NCBI RefSeq assembly: GCF_003351345.1 | Contig: NZ_QQTO01000005.1 | Location: forward strand, 62,001 to 126,000 | Length of the DNA stretch: 64,000 nucleotides | Direction: 5' to 3' | Source of the DNA: Allobosea caraganae | Lineage (GTDB): Bacteria > Pseudomonadota > Alphaproteobacteria > Rhizobiales > Beijerinckiaceae | In this document: piece after piece, positions 41,119-48,954 of the stretch | How the letters are laid out: every line of letters starts with the position of its first letter | Numbering within the stretch: the stretch's first letter is position 1 | Made by a program: the position numbers and the translations under genes | The notes under the pieces: generated by a model | The model's input: only the letters and a program-made list of their open reading frames with translations | Database searches by the model: none | What the model was told of the DNA's origin: nothing

Positions 41119-41248
41119 TTGCGCCTTCTCCTGGTCTTAACGTTCCTCGAGGATGCGGCGTCGTCTCTCTCCGGAGACCTCCGCATCATTGGTGCTACCG
41201 GTTTCTTGTGACCGATCAATGGAAAACGTCACAACCATGCGGCGCCGG

Positions 41249-41263
41249 TTGCATCGGTTTCCA
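41249..41263. promoter_or_regulatory. LacI-type operator-like site before the ABC operon
   Basis: TTGCATCGGTTTCCA fits the TTG-N-AN-CG-NTT-N-CCA shape of LacI-family operators. It lies 131 bp before the ATPase start, in the ABC/gntR divergent region. The LacI regulator at 34471 is the nearest candidate to bind it. Inference only. Confidence 0.35.
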
Positions 41264-41274
41264 TCTGCGATAAA

Positions 41275-41290
41275 GTCATATGATACTGAC
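41275..41290. promoter_or_regulatory. Candidate GntR site 1
   Basis: GTCATATGATACTGAC starts with the same GTCATA half-site as the perfect palindrome at 42127-42143 and ends in TGAC, giving an imperfect inverted repeat. It lies 71 bp before the gntR start and on the upstream side of the ABC operon. Confidence 0.45.
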
Positions 41291-41360
41291 AGGCGTGTCA
41301 AGCGCCCGGCTCTCCTCCAAAAGACGTGGTCCGGCGCTGTAAAACCGAGGACGCCCGGCC

Positions 41361-42122
41361 ATGCGGGTGCGTGACTTTTCGCGGCCGACGACCCTGAATT
41401 CCGACCGTCTCTTCGGGCAGGTCGCGCAGAAGCTCGCGGTCGCCATCATCAACGGCACTTTCAAGGCCGGCGAATTGCTGCCGAACGAGGACGCGCTGAA
41501 GTCCGAGATCTCGGTTTCGCGCACGGCCTATCGCGAAGCTGTGAAGGTGCTGACGGCCAAGGGGCTGGTCGAGTCCAGGCCGAAGAGCGGCACGCGGGTG
41601 GCGCCGCGCGACGGCTGGAACCTGCTCGATCCCGACGTGCTCTCCTGGCATTTCCGGGCCGACCCGAACGAGACATTCATTCGCGATCTCTTCGAGTTGC
41701 GCTGCTTCATCGAGCCGAGCGCGGCGAAGCTGGCGGCGCTGCGGCGCACGCCGGCCGACCTCGCCCGGATCGAGGCCGGCTATCGCGGCATGATCGACAA
41801 CCCGCCCTATGCCGAGGCGACGATCCGCGCCGACATCGCCTTCCACGAGGCGATCTTCGTCGCCGCCGGCAACTCGACCCTGCAATGCCTGGCGAGCGTC
41901 GTCTCAGCCGCGATCCAATGGTCGCTGCTGCTGAAATCCGCCGACGACAAGAACTGCTTCGTCGAGTCGCTGGTCGATCACGAGCGGGTGCTCGACGCGA
42001 TCATCCGGCGCGACGGCGATCTCGCAGCCGCCCGGATGAGCGCGCTCGTCATCGACAGCCTCAACAGCACTTTGGCCCTGCTGCCGGGGGCTATGAGCGC
42101 AAACACGGCCAAAATCGCCTGA
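41361..42122 (+). CDS. FadR-subfamily GntR transcriptional regulator
   Basis: A 253-residue regulator. The winged helix is FGQVAQKLAVAIINGTFKAGELLPNEDALKSEISVSRTAYREAVKVLTAKGLVESRPKSGTRV at about 14-76. The FCD ligand domain follows (FIRDLFELRCFIEPSAAKLAA, DIAFHEAIFVAAGN, DHERVLDAIIRRD), with Asp/His positions that usually hold a metal. This subfamily responds to organic or sugar acids. It is divergent from the ABC operon and followed by a hydroxyacid dehydrogenase, with GTCATA-type inverted repeats on both sides of the gene. Confidence 0.88.
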   Translation: MRVRDFSRPTTLNSDRLFGQVAQKLAVAIINGTFKAGELLPNEDALKSEISVSRTAYREAVKVLTAKGLVESRPKSGTRVAPRDGWNLLDPDVLSWHFRADPNETFIRDLFELRCFIEPSAAKLAALRRTPADLARIEAGYRGMIDNPPYAEATIRADIAFHEAIFVAAGNSTLQCLASVVSAAIQWSLLLKSADDKNCFVESLVDHERVLDAIIRRDGDLAAARMSALVIDSLNSTLALLPGAMSANTAKIA

Positions 42123-42126
42123 TTAA

Positions 42127-42143
42127 GTCATACTACATATGAC
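42127..42143. promoter_or_regulatory. Candidate GntR site 2 (perfect palindrome)
   Basis: GTCATA-CTACA-TATGAC is a perfect 6-bp inverted repeat with a 5-bp spacer. It begins 5 bases after the gntR stop codon and 144 bp before the hydroxyacid dehydrogenase start. FadR-type operators have this size. Confidence 0.55.
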
Positions 42144-42216
42144 GAGGATGCGCTTTTCTCGCGTCCCCGGCCGTGTAGAACTGACGGTGCCGCTACGTTT
42201 CGAGCGGTGCGACCAT

Positions 42217-42230
42217 CTAATCGTTTTAAA
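42217..42230. promoter_or_regulatory. Shared LacI-type motif, site 1
   Basis: CTAATCGTTTTAAA, 56 bp before the hydroxyacid dehydrogenase start. The same motif with one base changed lies at 50430-50443 (CAAATCGTTTTAAA) and, on the other strand, at 56790-56803 (CTAATCGTTTCAAA). The core AATCGTTT has the CG centre of LacI-family operators. Confidence 0.55.
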
Positions 42231-42286
42231 AATTTGAAATCAACCATCCGCCAGATCGCCTCTCCAGCCCGACGGAAGTTCACGAC

Positions 42287-43246
42287 ATGACCGAGATCCT
42301 CATGACCGGCCCGCTGATGGCCTATGCCGCCGACCAGCTCAAGGCGCGCTTCACCGTGCATGAGCTCTGGAAGGCCGAGGACCGCGCCGCGCTGCTGCGC
42401 GAGGTCGGCGGGCGGGTGCAGGGCGTCGCCGGCGGCGGCCATATCAGGATCGACGGCGCGCTGTTCGACACACTGCCGAAGCTCGAGGTCGTCTCGAATT
42501 TCGGTGTCGGCTACGACAATGTCGACGCCAGGGAGGCCGGCAAGCGCGGGCTCGTCGTCACCAACACGCCGGACGTGCTGACCGACGAGGTCGCCGACCT
42601 GACGCTCGGCCTGCTGCTCGCCACGGTCCGCCAGCTGCCGCAGGTCGACCGCTACCTGCGCGCCGGCAAGTGGCTTTCGAGCGCCTATCCGCTCACCACC
42701 TCGCTGCGCACCCGCAAGGTCGGCATCGTCGGGCTCGGCCGCATCGGCAAGGCGGTGGCGAGCCGGATCGAGGCTTTCGGCCTGCCCGTCGTCTATCATG
42801 GCCGCAGCCGCCAGGACGACGTGTCCTATCGCTACTATCCCTCGCTGGTCGAGATGGCCCAGGACGTCGACACGCTGATCTCGGTCGCGCCCGGCGGCGC
42901 CTCGACCCATCACATGATCAACGCCGAGGTGCTGAAGGCGCTCGGGCCGAACGGCATCCTGGTCAATGTCGGCCGTGGCACGGTCGTCGACGAGAAGGCG
43001 CTGATCGAGGCGCTGAACAGCAAGACCATCCTGTCCGCCGGCCTCGACGTGTTCGAGGACGAGCCGCGCGTGCCGGCCGAGCTGATCGCGATCGACCATG
43101 TCGTGCTGCTGCCCCATGTCGGCTCGGCATCGGTGCATACGCGCGAGGCGATGGGCCAGTTGCTGGTCGACAATCTCGTGTCATGGTTCGATGGCAAGGG
43201 TCCCCTGACGCCGGTTGTCGAGACGCCATGGACGAAGAAAGCCTGA
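42287..43246 (+). CDS. D-2-hydroxyacid dehydrogenase (glyoxylate/hydroxypyruvate reductase-like)
   Basis: A 319-residue D-isomer-specific 2-hydroxyacid dehydrogenase. The NAD loop VGIVGLGRIGKAVASRIEAFG is near 146-166. The catalytic Arg is in NVGRGTVVDEKAL, Glu in LDVFEDEPRVP and His in VLLPHVGSAS. It probably reduces hydroxypyruvate, glyoxylate or a 2-keto sugar acid. It follows gntR after 164 bp that contain a GntR-type palindrome and a LacI-type motif, so dual control is plausible. The coding region is followed by a family D repeat. Confidence 0.88.
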   Translation: MTEILMTGPLMAYAADQLKARFTVHELWKAEDRAALLREVGGRVQGVAGGGHIRIDGALFDTLPKLEVVSNFGVGYDNVDAREAGKRGLVVTNTPDVLTDEVADLTLGLLLATVRQLPQVDRYLRAGKWLSSAYPLTTSLRTRKVGIVGLGRIGKAVASRIEAFGLPVVYHGRSRQDDVSYRYYPSLVEMAQDVDTLISVAPGGASTHHMINAEVLKALGPNGILVNVGRGTVVDEKALIEALNSKTILSAGLDVFEDEPRVPAELIAIDHVVLLPHVGSASVHTREAMGQLLVDNLVSWFDGKGPLTPVVETPWTKKA

Positions 43247-43263
43247 GAGCCCGCTTGATGCTT

Positions 43264-43389
43264 CTATTGGCGAGGTCGCCTGACGCGACCGTCTGCGCTT
43301 CCCGTGCTCACGGACCAAAGTCCGCTGCGCTCCGGTTCTCGACGGCCGCGCCGGTCGACTCACGCCAGCGAAGCCTCAAACGGGCTCTG
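43264..43389. repeat. Palindromic repeat, family D, copy 2
   Basis: A 126-bp element equal in length and order to 16843-16968. Stems are GGTCG/CGACC (loop CCTGACG) and CGGAC/GTCCG (loop CAAA), each changed on both arms relative to copy 1. It ends 9 bp before the GTG start of the next gene. Confidence 0.75.
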
Positions 43390-43398
43390 GGAGGCCGG

Positions 43399-44181
43399 GT
43401 GCTGCCGCTCCTGATCGCGAGCCTCGCCACGGGCGTGGCCCAGGCGCAGACCGCGCCCTTGCCGCGCGGGGCCGAGACGGCCCCGGCGCGGATCAGGCCG
43501 CTGCTCGGCGCCTGGGACCTCACCCAGATCGGCGGGCCGCGCCAATGCACCATCACGCTCGGCACGGAGGCTGCGGCGCACGGCCGGCAGGTCCGCTTTC
43601 CCGCGACTTGCCACCGCGCCCTGCCGATTCTGGGCCAGGTTGCGTCCTGGAGCGTCGGCGCCAATGGTCAGCCGCAGCTCGATGACGCCACCGGGAAGCT
43701 CGTGATCGCCTTCGCCAAGGCCAAGCCCGATGCGGATATCGAAGGCAAGGCGACGGACGGCAAGCAATACGCGCTCTCGTCCAAGGACCATCCGAGGGCG
43801 GCGCGGGCTCCGGTCGCGAGTCCGGCCGAGCAGTCGGCGACGCTTGCCGCGCGCGCGACCGTCGTCGACCCCGCCAAGGCGCCGGCGACCGAGAGCCTGC
43901 CCGGGCGCTATGCGCTGATGCGGCAGGCCAACCGCGAGGCCTGCCGGCTGACCCTATCCGGCACGCCCGATGCGAGCGGCCGTGCGCCGGCCGCGTTCGA
44001 CGGGCGCTGCGACGATACCGGCCTGACGATCTTCGATCCTGTCGGCTGGCGCTATGCTGTGGGCCGGCTCGCGCTGGTCGCGCGCAAGGGCCATAGCGTC
44101 GAGCTCGTCTTCGAGAACGGGCAGTGGCGCAAGGACCCGGCGGTCGGCGCGCCACTGCTGATGCGGAAGCTGCCGAACTAG
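43399..44181 (+). CDS. Exported protein with two protease-inhibitor (Inh) domains
   Basis: A 260-residue secreted protein. It begins with a signal peptide (VLPLLIASLATGVAQAQ) if the GTG at 43399 is used; GGGAGG lies five bases upstream. An upstream in-frame ATG at 43258 would force translation through a repeat element and is rejected. Two AprI/Inh-type modules follow: about 30-115 (LLGAWDLTQIGGPRQCTITL, FPATCHRAL) and about 165-260 (LPGRYALMRQANREACRLTL, FDGRCDDTG), each with its Cys pair. A linker rich in Ala/Pro joins them. The family inhibits secreted metalloproteases. A family C repeat overlaps the stop codon. Confidence 0.75.
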   Translation: MLPLLIASLATGVAQAQTAPLPRGAETAPARIRPLLGAWDLTQIGGPRQCTITLGTEAAAHGRQVRFPATCHRALPILGQVASWSVGANGQPQLDDATGKLVIAFAKAKPDADIEGKATDGKQYALSSKDHPRAARAPVASPAEQSATLAARATVVDPAKAPATESLPGRYALMRQANREACRLTLSGTPDASGRAPAAFDGRCDDTGLTIFDPVGWRYAVGRLALVARKGHSVELVFENGQWRKDPAVGAPLLMRKLPN

Positions 44182-44283
44182 ATCGCCGTGCGTCCTTTCG
44201 GACGCAAAGTGGCGATCTAGGCTTTTGTTATTGCATCGGATCTTTCCGAAAACCGGATTCCACTTTTCGGTCCGATGCTCTAG
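44178..44283. repeat. Palindromic repeat, family C, copy 2 (two hairpins)
   Basis: A 106-bp element nearly identical to 12269-12374: CTAGATCGCC/GGCGATCTAG outer stem, GCGTCC/GGACGC inner stem, then GCATCGGA/TCCGATGC with CCGAAAA/TTTTCGG. Its first bases form the stop codon of the tandem-Inh gene, and its last base is one before the dctA stop codon. Probable bidirectional transcript end. Confidence 0.85.
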
Positions 44284-44284
44284 C

Positions 44285-45613
44285 TCAGACCACCGCGATC
44301 TGCTCGGGCTCGTCGGCGTCGAGCCCGGTCTCCTTGGCCAGAATGCGCTGCATCCGGTTTTCGTCGAGCGAGTTCTCCCATTTGGAGACCACGATCGTGG
44401 CGACGCCGTTGCCGATCAGGTTGGTCAGCGCGCGCGCCTCCGACATGAAGCGGTCGATGCCGAGGATCAGCGCGATCGAGGCGACGGGGATGGTGCCGAC
44501 CGAGGCCAGCGTCGCCGCCAGCACGATGAAGCCGGAGCCGGTGACGCCGGCCGCGCCCTTCGAGGTCAGCAGCAGCACGGCGATGATGCCGATCTCCTGC
44601 GACAGCGAGAGGTCGGTATTGGTCGCCTGCGCCAGGAAGACGGCCGCCATGGTCAGATAGATGCAGGTGCCGTCGAGGTTGAAGGAGTAGCCGGTGGGGA
44701 TGACCAGGCCGACGACGCTCTCCTTGCAGCCGAGATGGCTCATCTTGGCGATCATGCGCGGCAGTACGCTCTCCGAGGAGGAGGTGCCGAGCACGATCAG
44801 CAGTTCTTCCTTGATGTAGGCGATGAACTTGACGATCGAGAAGCCGGTCAGCCGCGCGATCGTGCCGAGCACGAGGAAGATGAAGATCAGGCAGGTGGCG
44901 TAGAACGCAGCCATGAAGCTGCCGAGCGAGAGCAGCGTGCCGACGCCGAACTTGCCGATGGTGTAGGCCATCGCGCCGAAGGCGCCGATCGGCGCCGCCT
45001 TCATGATGATGCCGACGATCTTGAAGAAGATCTGGGCGATGTCGTCGATGAAGTGCAGCACGGCCTTGCCGCGCGCGCCGAGCATCTGCAGGCCGAAGGC
45101 GAAGAGCAGCGCGAAGAACAGCACCTGCAGGATCTCGCCGTTGGCGAAGGCGCCGACGACGGTCTCGGGGATGATCGCCATCAGGAAGGCGAGGGTGCTC
45201 TGCTCCTGCGCCTTGGCGGTGAAGGTGGCGATGCCGGCGGTGTTGATCGTGTGCGGGTCGACGTTCATGCCGACGCCGGGCTTCCACAGGTTGATCACGA
45301 CGAGGCCGACGATCAGCGCCAGCGTCGTCACGGCCTCGAAGTAGACGAGCGCCTTGAGCCCGACCCGGCCGACCTTCTTCATGTCGTCCATCGAGGCGAC
45401 GCCGTGGACGACGGTGAGGAAGATGATCGGCGCGATGATCATCTTGATCGCCTTGATGAAGGCGTCGCCGAGCGGCTTCATCGCCTCGCCGGTCTGCGGG
45501 TAGAAATGCCCGAGCAGCACGCCGATGGCGATCGCGGTCAGGACCTGGACGTAAAGGTGGGTCCACCAGGGGCCCTGATGCCCGCGGAGGGTTTCAGCCG
45601 TTGCTGTCGTCAT
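44285..45613 (-). CDS. dctA: C4-dicarboxylate:H+ symporter
   Basis: A 442-residue sodium/dicarboxylate symporter (DAACS) that takes up succinate, malate and fumarate. It has eight hydrophobic segments and two re-entrant loops. [20 protein letters not shown], the serine-rich [29 protein letters not shown] (transport core) and [23 protein letters not shown] are family signatures. Its substrates feed the TCA operon in this window. No adjacent dctB-dctD two-component system is present. It converges with the tandem-Inh gene through a shared family C repeat. Confidence 0.94.
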   Translation of the reverse strand: MTTATAETLRGHQGPWWTHLYVQVLTAIAIGVLLGHFYPQTGEAMKPLGDAFIKAIKMIIAPIIFLTVVHGVASMDDMKKVGRVGLKALVYFEAVTTLALIVGLVVINLWKPGVGMNVDPHTINTAGIATFTAKAQEQSTLAFLMAIIPETVVGAFANGEILQVLFFALLFAFGLQMLGARGKAVLHFIDDIAQIFFKIVGIIMKAAPIGAFGAMAYTIGKFGVGTLLSLGSFMAAFYATCLIFIFLVLGTIARLTGFSIVKFIAYIKEELLIVLGTSSSESVLPRMIAKMSHLGCKESVVGLVIPTGYSFNLDGTCIYLTMAAVFLAQATNTDLSLSQEIGIIAVLLLTSKGAAGVTGSGFIVLAATLASVGTIPVASIALILGIDRFMSEARALTNLIGNGVATIVVSKWENSLDENRMQRILAKETGLDADEPEQIAVV

Positions 45614-45694
45614 TGTTCTTCTCCCGATGCGCCTGTAGCCGACGCGTTAATTCAGCGGTTACGCCGATTTCGGGACTGCGACAAGTTGACGTTA

Positions 45695-45807
45695 GCGCGC
45701 TTTCCGTTCGATCGAGATTGGTCGAACGAAAAGAATTCGCGCCAGATCAATAAGTTGAGCATGTTCTTATCGCAAAAGTGGTTTCCACTTTTGCGGAACA
45801 TGCTCTA
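45695..45807. repeat. Composite palindromic repeat, family B, copy 3
   Basis: A 113-bp element: GCGCGCTTTCCGTTCG with GTCGAACGAAAAG, then GAGCATGTTCTTATCGC with CACTTTTGCGGAACATGCTC, a near-perfect ~20-bp hairpin. The last three bases are the stop codon of hppD on the minus strand. Two relatives are at 2297 and 38386. Confidence 0.85.
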
Positions 45808-46935
45808 TGCCGCGTCGGCCGTCAGCACGCCGCGCCGGATCTGGTCTTCCTCGATCGATTCGAACAGCGCGCGGAAATTGCCCTCGCCGAAACCGTCATC
45901 GCCCTTGCGCTGGATGAATTCGAAGAAGATCGGCCCGAGCACCGTGCCGGAGAAGATCTGCAGCAGCACCTTGCTCATGCGGCCCTCCTTGTCGCCGAGC
46001 GCGACCGCACCCTCGCCGTCGATCAGGATGCCGTTGGCCTTGAGCCGCTCGACCGGCTCGCCATGGTTCGGCACGCGGGCATCGACCTTCTCGTAGTAGG
46101 TCGCGGGTGGGGCCGGCATGAAGGGCAGCTCGTTGCGGCGGAGCTGCTCGACGGTGGCGTAGATGTCATGGGCGCCGAGCGCGACGTGCTGGATGCCCTC
46201 GCCCTTGTACTGGCGCAGGTATTCCTCGATCTGGCTCCTGTCGTCGAGCGACTCGTTGATCGGGATGCGGATCTTGCCGCAGGGCGAGGTCAGGGCCCGC
46301 GAGATCAGGCCGGTGAGCTTGCCTTCGATGTTGAAGAAGCGGATCTCGCGGAAGTTGAAGAGGTCGCCGTACCAGCCGGCCCAATGGTCCATGCGGCCGC
46401 GCTGGACGTTATGGGTGAGGTGGTCGAGATAATACATGCCGGCCTGCTCGGGATGCGGGTCGCGCTCGCCGAGCCAGTCGAAATCGACCTCCCAGATCGA
46501 GCCCTTCTCGCCGTAGCGCTCGACGAAATACAGGATCGAGCCGCCAATGCCCTTCACGGCGGGGATGGCGAGTTCGCCGGGGCCGACCTTGCTCTCATAA
46601 GGCTCGGCGCCGAGCGAGACGGCGCGCTCGAAGGCATGTTTGGCGTCGACGACGCGGAAGGCCATGGCGCAGGCGCAGGGGCCATGCTCGGCGGCGAACG
46701 CTTGAGCGAATGAATCCGGCTCGGCGTTGACGACGAAGTTGACGTCGCCCTGGCGGTAGAGCGTGACGTTCTTGGAGCGGTGCTTTGCCACCGGCGTGAA
46801 GCCCATGGTCTCGAAGAGCGGGCCGAGCTTCTCCGGCTCGGGATGGGCGAACTCGACGAACTCGAAGCCATCCGTGCCCATCGGGTTGGACTCGGAGATT
46901 TCGGGCGGCGCGGAATCGTGCGGGAACGGACCCAT
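45805..46935 (-). CDS. hppD: 4-hydroxyphenylpyruvate dioxygenase
   Basis: A 376-residue Fe(II) dioxygenase that turns 4-hydroxyphenylpyruvate into homogentisate in tyrosine breakdown. It has two VOC halves; the iron ligands are in the second one: His in YLDHLTHNV, His in [11 protein letters not shown] and Glu in [18 protein letters not shown] and [10 protein letters not shown] are also conserved. It is divergent from an Lrp-type regulator. The start at 46935 gives a slightly longer N-terminus than needed; an ATG at 46881 (MGTDGFEF) is possible. No hmgA or fah gene lies beside it. Confidence 0.94.
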   Translation of the reverse strand: MGPFPHDSAPPEISESNPMGTDGFEFVEFAHPEPEKLGPLFETMGFTPVAKHRSKNVTLYRQGDVNFVVNAEPDSFAQAFAAEHGPCACAMAFRVVDAKHAFERAVSLGAEPYESKVGPGELAIPAVKGIGGSILYFVERYGEKGSIWEVDFDWLGERDPHPEQAGMYYLDHLTHNVQRGRMDHWAGWYGDLFNFREIRFFNIEGKLTGLISRALTSPCGKIRIPINESLDDRSQIEEYLRQYKGEGIQHVALGAHDIYATVEQLRRNELPFMPAPPATYYEKVDARVPNHGEPVERLKANGILIDGEGAVALGDKEGRMSKVLLQIFSGTVLGPIFFEFIQRKGDDGFGEGNFRALFESIEEDQIRRGVLTADAA

Positions 46936-46994
46936 GAGCGACTTCCTCCAGTTCGGTGATGCTCATCATCGCGCATGGGTGCAGCACGAAGTTT

Positions 46995-47021
46995 GCAAAA
47001 TGGGTAGTGGTGCGGCAAAAT
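46995..47021. promoter_or_regulatory. Direct repeats in the hppD/lrp divergent region
   Basis: GCAAAAT occurs at 46995-47001 and 47015-47021, 20 bp apart (two turns), on the same face of the helix between the hppD and Lrp-type starts. This is the expected spacing for Lrp/AsnC octamer binding. Inference. Confidence 0.4.
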
Positions 47022-47061
47022 CCGCATGAAGCACGCATTCGTTTGTTGGATGGCGCACGAA

Positions 47062-47532
47062 ATGACCGCTCTCGACGCCTTCGACCTGCGCCTGCTCGAT
47101 GCGCTCCAGCGCGACGCCTCGCAGACCAATGGCGCGCTGGCCGAGACGATCGGCCTTTCGGCCAGCCAGGTCTCGCGGCGGCGGCAGCGGCTGGAGCAGG
47201 AGGGCACGATCCGCGGCTATCGGGCGCTGATCGAGCCGGCTGCGATCGGGCTCGGCGTCACCGTCTTCATCCATGTCGCGCTCGACACGCATTCGCGCGA
47301 CAACGCCCGGCGGTTCCGCGACCTGGTGCGGCTGACGCCTGCCGTGCTGGAGGCGCATGCGCTGACCGGGGAGGCGGACTATCTGCTCAAGGTCGCCGTC
47401 GGCGACCTCAAGGAGCTGTCGCGCCTCGTCAACGAGATCCTGCTGCCGCATGAAAGCGTGGCGCGGGTGCGCTCGGAGATCGCGCTGGAGACGCTGAAGG
47501 AGCCGGGCCTGCTGCCCCTGCCCTCGCCTTGA
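47062..47532 (+). CDS. Lrp/AsnC-family transcriptional regulator
   Basis: A 156-residue regulator. The helix-turn-helix is DLRLLDALQRDASQTNGALAETIGLSASQVSRRRQRLEQEGTIRGY (about 6-50). The RAM effector domain follows (VFIHVALDTHSRDNARRFRDLV, AHALTGEADYLLKVAVGDLKEL). The start at 47062 gives the normal N-terminus; ATGs at 47026 and 47050 are also in frame. Its divergence from hppD suggests control of tyrosine catabolism by an aromatic amino acid, as in similar Lrp-hppD pairs. Confidence 0.87.
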   Translation: MTALDAFDLRLLDALQRDASQTNGALAETIGLSASQVSRRRQRLEQEGTIRGYRALIEPAAIGLGVTVFIHVALDTHSRDNARRFRDLVRLTPAVLEAHALTGEADYLLKVAVGDLKELSRLVNEILLPHESVARVRSEIALETLKEPGLLPLPSP

Positions 47533-47641
47533 TGGCGTCATTGTTCCTTCGCATGGCCTACCTACCGATTATGGGGCTTGCACCTCATATGCAGGCCAAG
47601 GCGCCAGAGTGGGCGCCGCAGATCAGATAAGGGGAACGCCG

Positions 47642-48607
47642 ATGTTCAACGCCAAATCTCTTCTCGACGCGCTGGTCAACGCCGGCAGCCAGGCTGGCCA
47701 GCAGGCCGGGCAGGCAGGAGGCCTTGGCGGGATGCTGGGCAATCTCGCGCAGCAGGTGCAGCAGGCCGGTGCCCAAGGCGGACAAGGCGGCGGGCTAGGC
47801 GGCATGCTCGGCAACCTGGCCCAGCAGGTCCAGCAATCCGGCGGCGCCGGGGGCCTCGGCGGGATGCTCGGCAGCGTGCTCGGCCAGGCGACGCAGGGCG
47901 TTCAGGATGCGGCGCAGCAGACCGGCGTGCAGCAGAAGGCGACCGACGTGCTCGGCCAGCTTTCCGGCGGCCAGTCGCCCGGCCAGCTGCTCGAACAGGC
48001 CAAGGGCATGTTCGCCAACAATCCCGCCGTCGCCACCGCCGTCCTCGGCGGGCTCGGCGCGCTGATCTTCGGGTCTTCGGCCGGACGCGCAGTCGTCGGC
48101 TCGGCCGCCAAGCTCGGCGGCCTCGCGCTGATCGGTGGCCTTGCCTACAAGGCCTACCAGAACAGCCAGGCCGGCAAGCCGCTGCTCGACCTGCAGCGCC
48201 AGGAGGTCCTGCCGGCCCCGGCCGGCTCGGGCTTCGAGCCGGAAGCTGCGAACGAGAAGACGGCGCTGGTCTTCATCCGCGCGATGGTCGCGGCCGCGGC
48301 TGCCGACGGCAAGATCGACGCCGACGAGCGCAACGCCATCCTCGGTGGCCTGAAGGAGGCCGGCTTCGACCCCGAGGCGAACGACTGGCTGGCCAACGAG
48401 ATGGCCCACCCGGCCTCGATCGATGCGCTGGCCGAAGGCGCCGAGACGCCCGAGCTCGCGGCGCAGATCTATACGGCGGCACGCCTCGCCATCAATCCGG
48501 ACACGCCGGCCGAGAAGGACTTTTTGGCGGGGCTCGCCGGCTCGGTCGGGCTCGACGCTGAGCTGGTCGCGAATATCGACGCGGCCGCGAGCGCGGCGAA
48601 GGTCTGA
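47642..48607 (+). CDS. DUF533 (TerB-like) protein with N-terminal Gly/Gln repeats
   Basis: A 321-residue protein. The N-terminus has an internal repeat: GGLGGMLGNLAQQVQQ at about 26-41 and 50-65, then GGLGGMLGSVLGQ at 70-82. A Gly/Ala-rich hydrophobic stretch (AVLGGLGALIFGSSAGRAVV, about 133-152) may be a membrane segment. The C-terminal half (FIRAMVAAAAADGKIDADERNAILGGLKEAG, LYTAARLAINPDTPAEKDFL-like) is the YebE/DUF533 TerB-like helical domain. Function is unknown. GGGGAACGCCG before the ATG supports the start. Confidence 0.82.
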   Translation: MFNAKSLLDALVNAGSQAGQQAGQAGGLGGMLGNLAQQVQQAGAQGGQGGGLGGMLGNLAQQVQQSGGAGGLGGMLGSVLGQATQGVQDAAQQTGVQQKATDVLGQLSGGQSPGQLLEQAKGMFANNPAVATAVLGGLGALIFGSSAGRAVVGSAAKLGGLALIGGLAYKAYQNSQAGKPLLDLQRQEVLPAPAGSGFEPEAANEKTALVFIRAMVAAAAADGKIDADERNAILGGLKEAGFDPEANDWLANEMAHPASIDALAEGAETPELAAQIYTAARLAINPDTPAEKDFLAGLAGSVGLDAELVANIDAAASAAKV

Positions 48608-48619
48608 AGGCCGTCGCGA

Positions 48620-48952
48620 TCAGGGCGCGCGGCGCACGCCCTGATCGTCCTCGAAGACCGGACGGAAAAAGGACCGCTCATAGCTGATGATGAAGCGGTC
48701 CTTGTCGTTCATGGCGATGGCCGCCTGGCACTCCGGGTCGGTCGCTGCCCGCACGCGGTAGTCCTCGTAGGCCGCCAGCGACGGGAAGCTGAACATGGCA
48801 AGCGCCACGTTCGAGGTTCCCTCCGACGGCATGAAGTAGCCGTGGTGCTTGCCGCCGAACTTCTCGACCAGCCTGATCCAGAGCTTGCCATAGGCCTCGA
48901 AGGCGGCAAGCTGGTAGGGGTCGACGACGTAGCGCAGGTAGCAGGTGACCAT
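48620..48952 (-). CDS. NIPSNAP-family protein
   Basis: A 110-residue ferredoxin-like dimeric alpha/beta-barrel protein. It starts MVTCYLRYVVDPYQLAAFEAYGKLW and continues with the NIPSNAP pattern FGGKHHGYFMPSEGTSNVALAMFSFPSLAAYEDYRV. The ATG at 48952 is 2 bp after the stop codon of the aminotransferase, so the two are an operon and probably translationally coupled. Bacterial NIPSNAP proteins have no settled function; related folds act as small enzymes or chaperones. Confidence 0.83.
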   Translation of the reverse strand: MVTCYLRYVVDPYQLAAFEAYGKLWIRLVEKFGGKHHGYFMPSEGTSNVALAMFSFPSLAAYEDYRVRAATDPECQAAIAMNDKDRFIISYERSFFRPVFEDDQGVRRAP

Positions 48953-48954
48953 CG

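Noticed and set aside
43252..43398. Longer N-terminus for the tandem-Inh protein
   Set aside because: The extra residues are encoded by a dispersed repeat and precede a clear signal peptide with its own ribosome-binding site.
44225..46096. Long plus-strand frame over dctA
   Set aside because: Antisense to dctA and hppD; Asp/Gly/Arg-rich without family signature.
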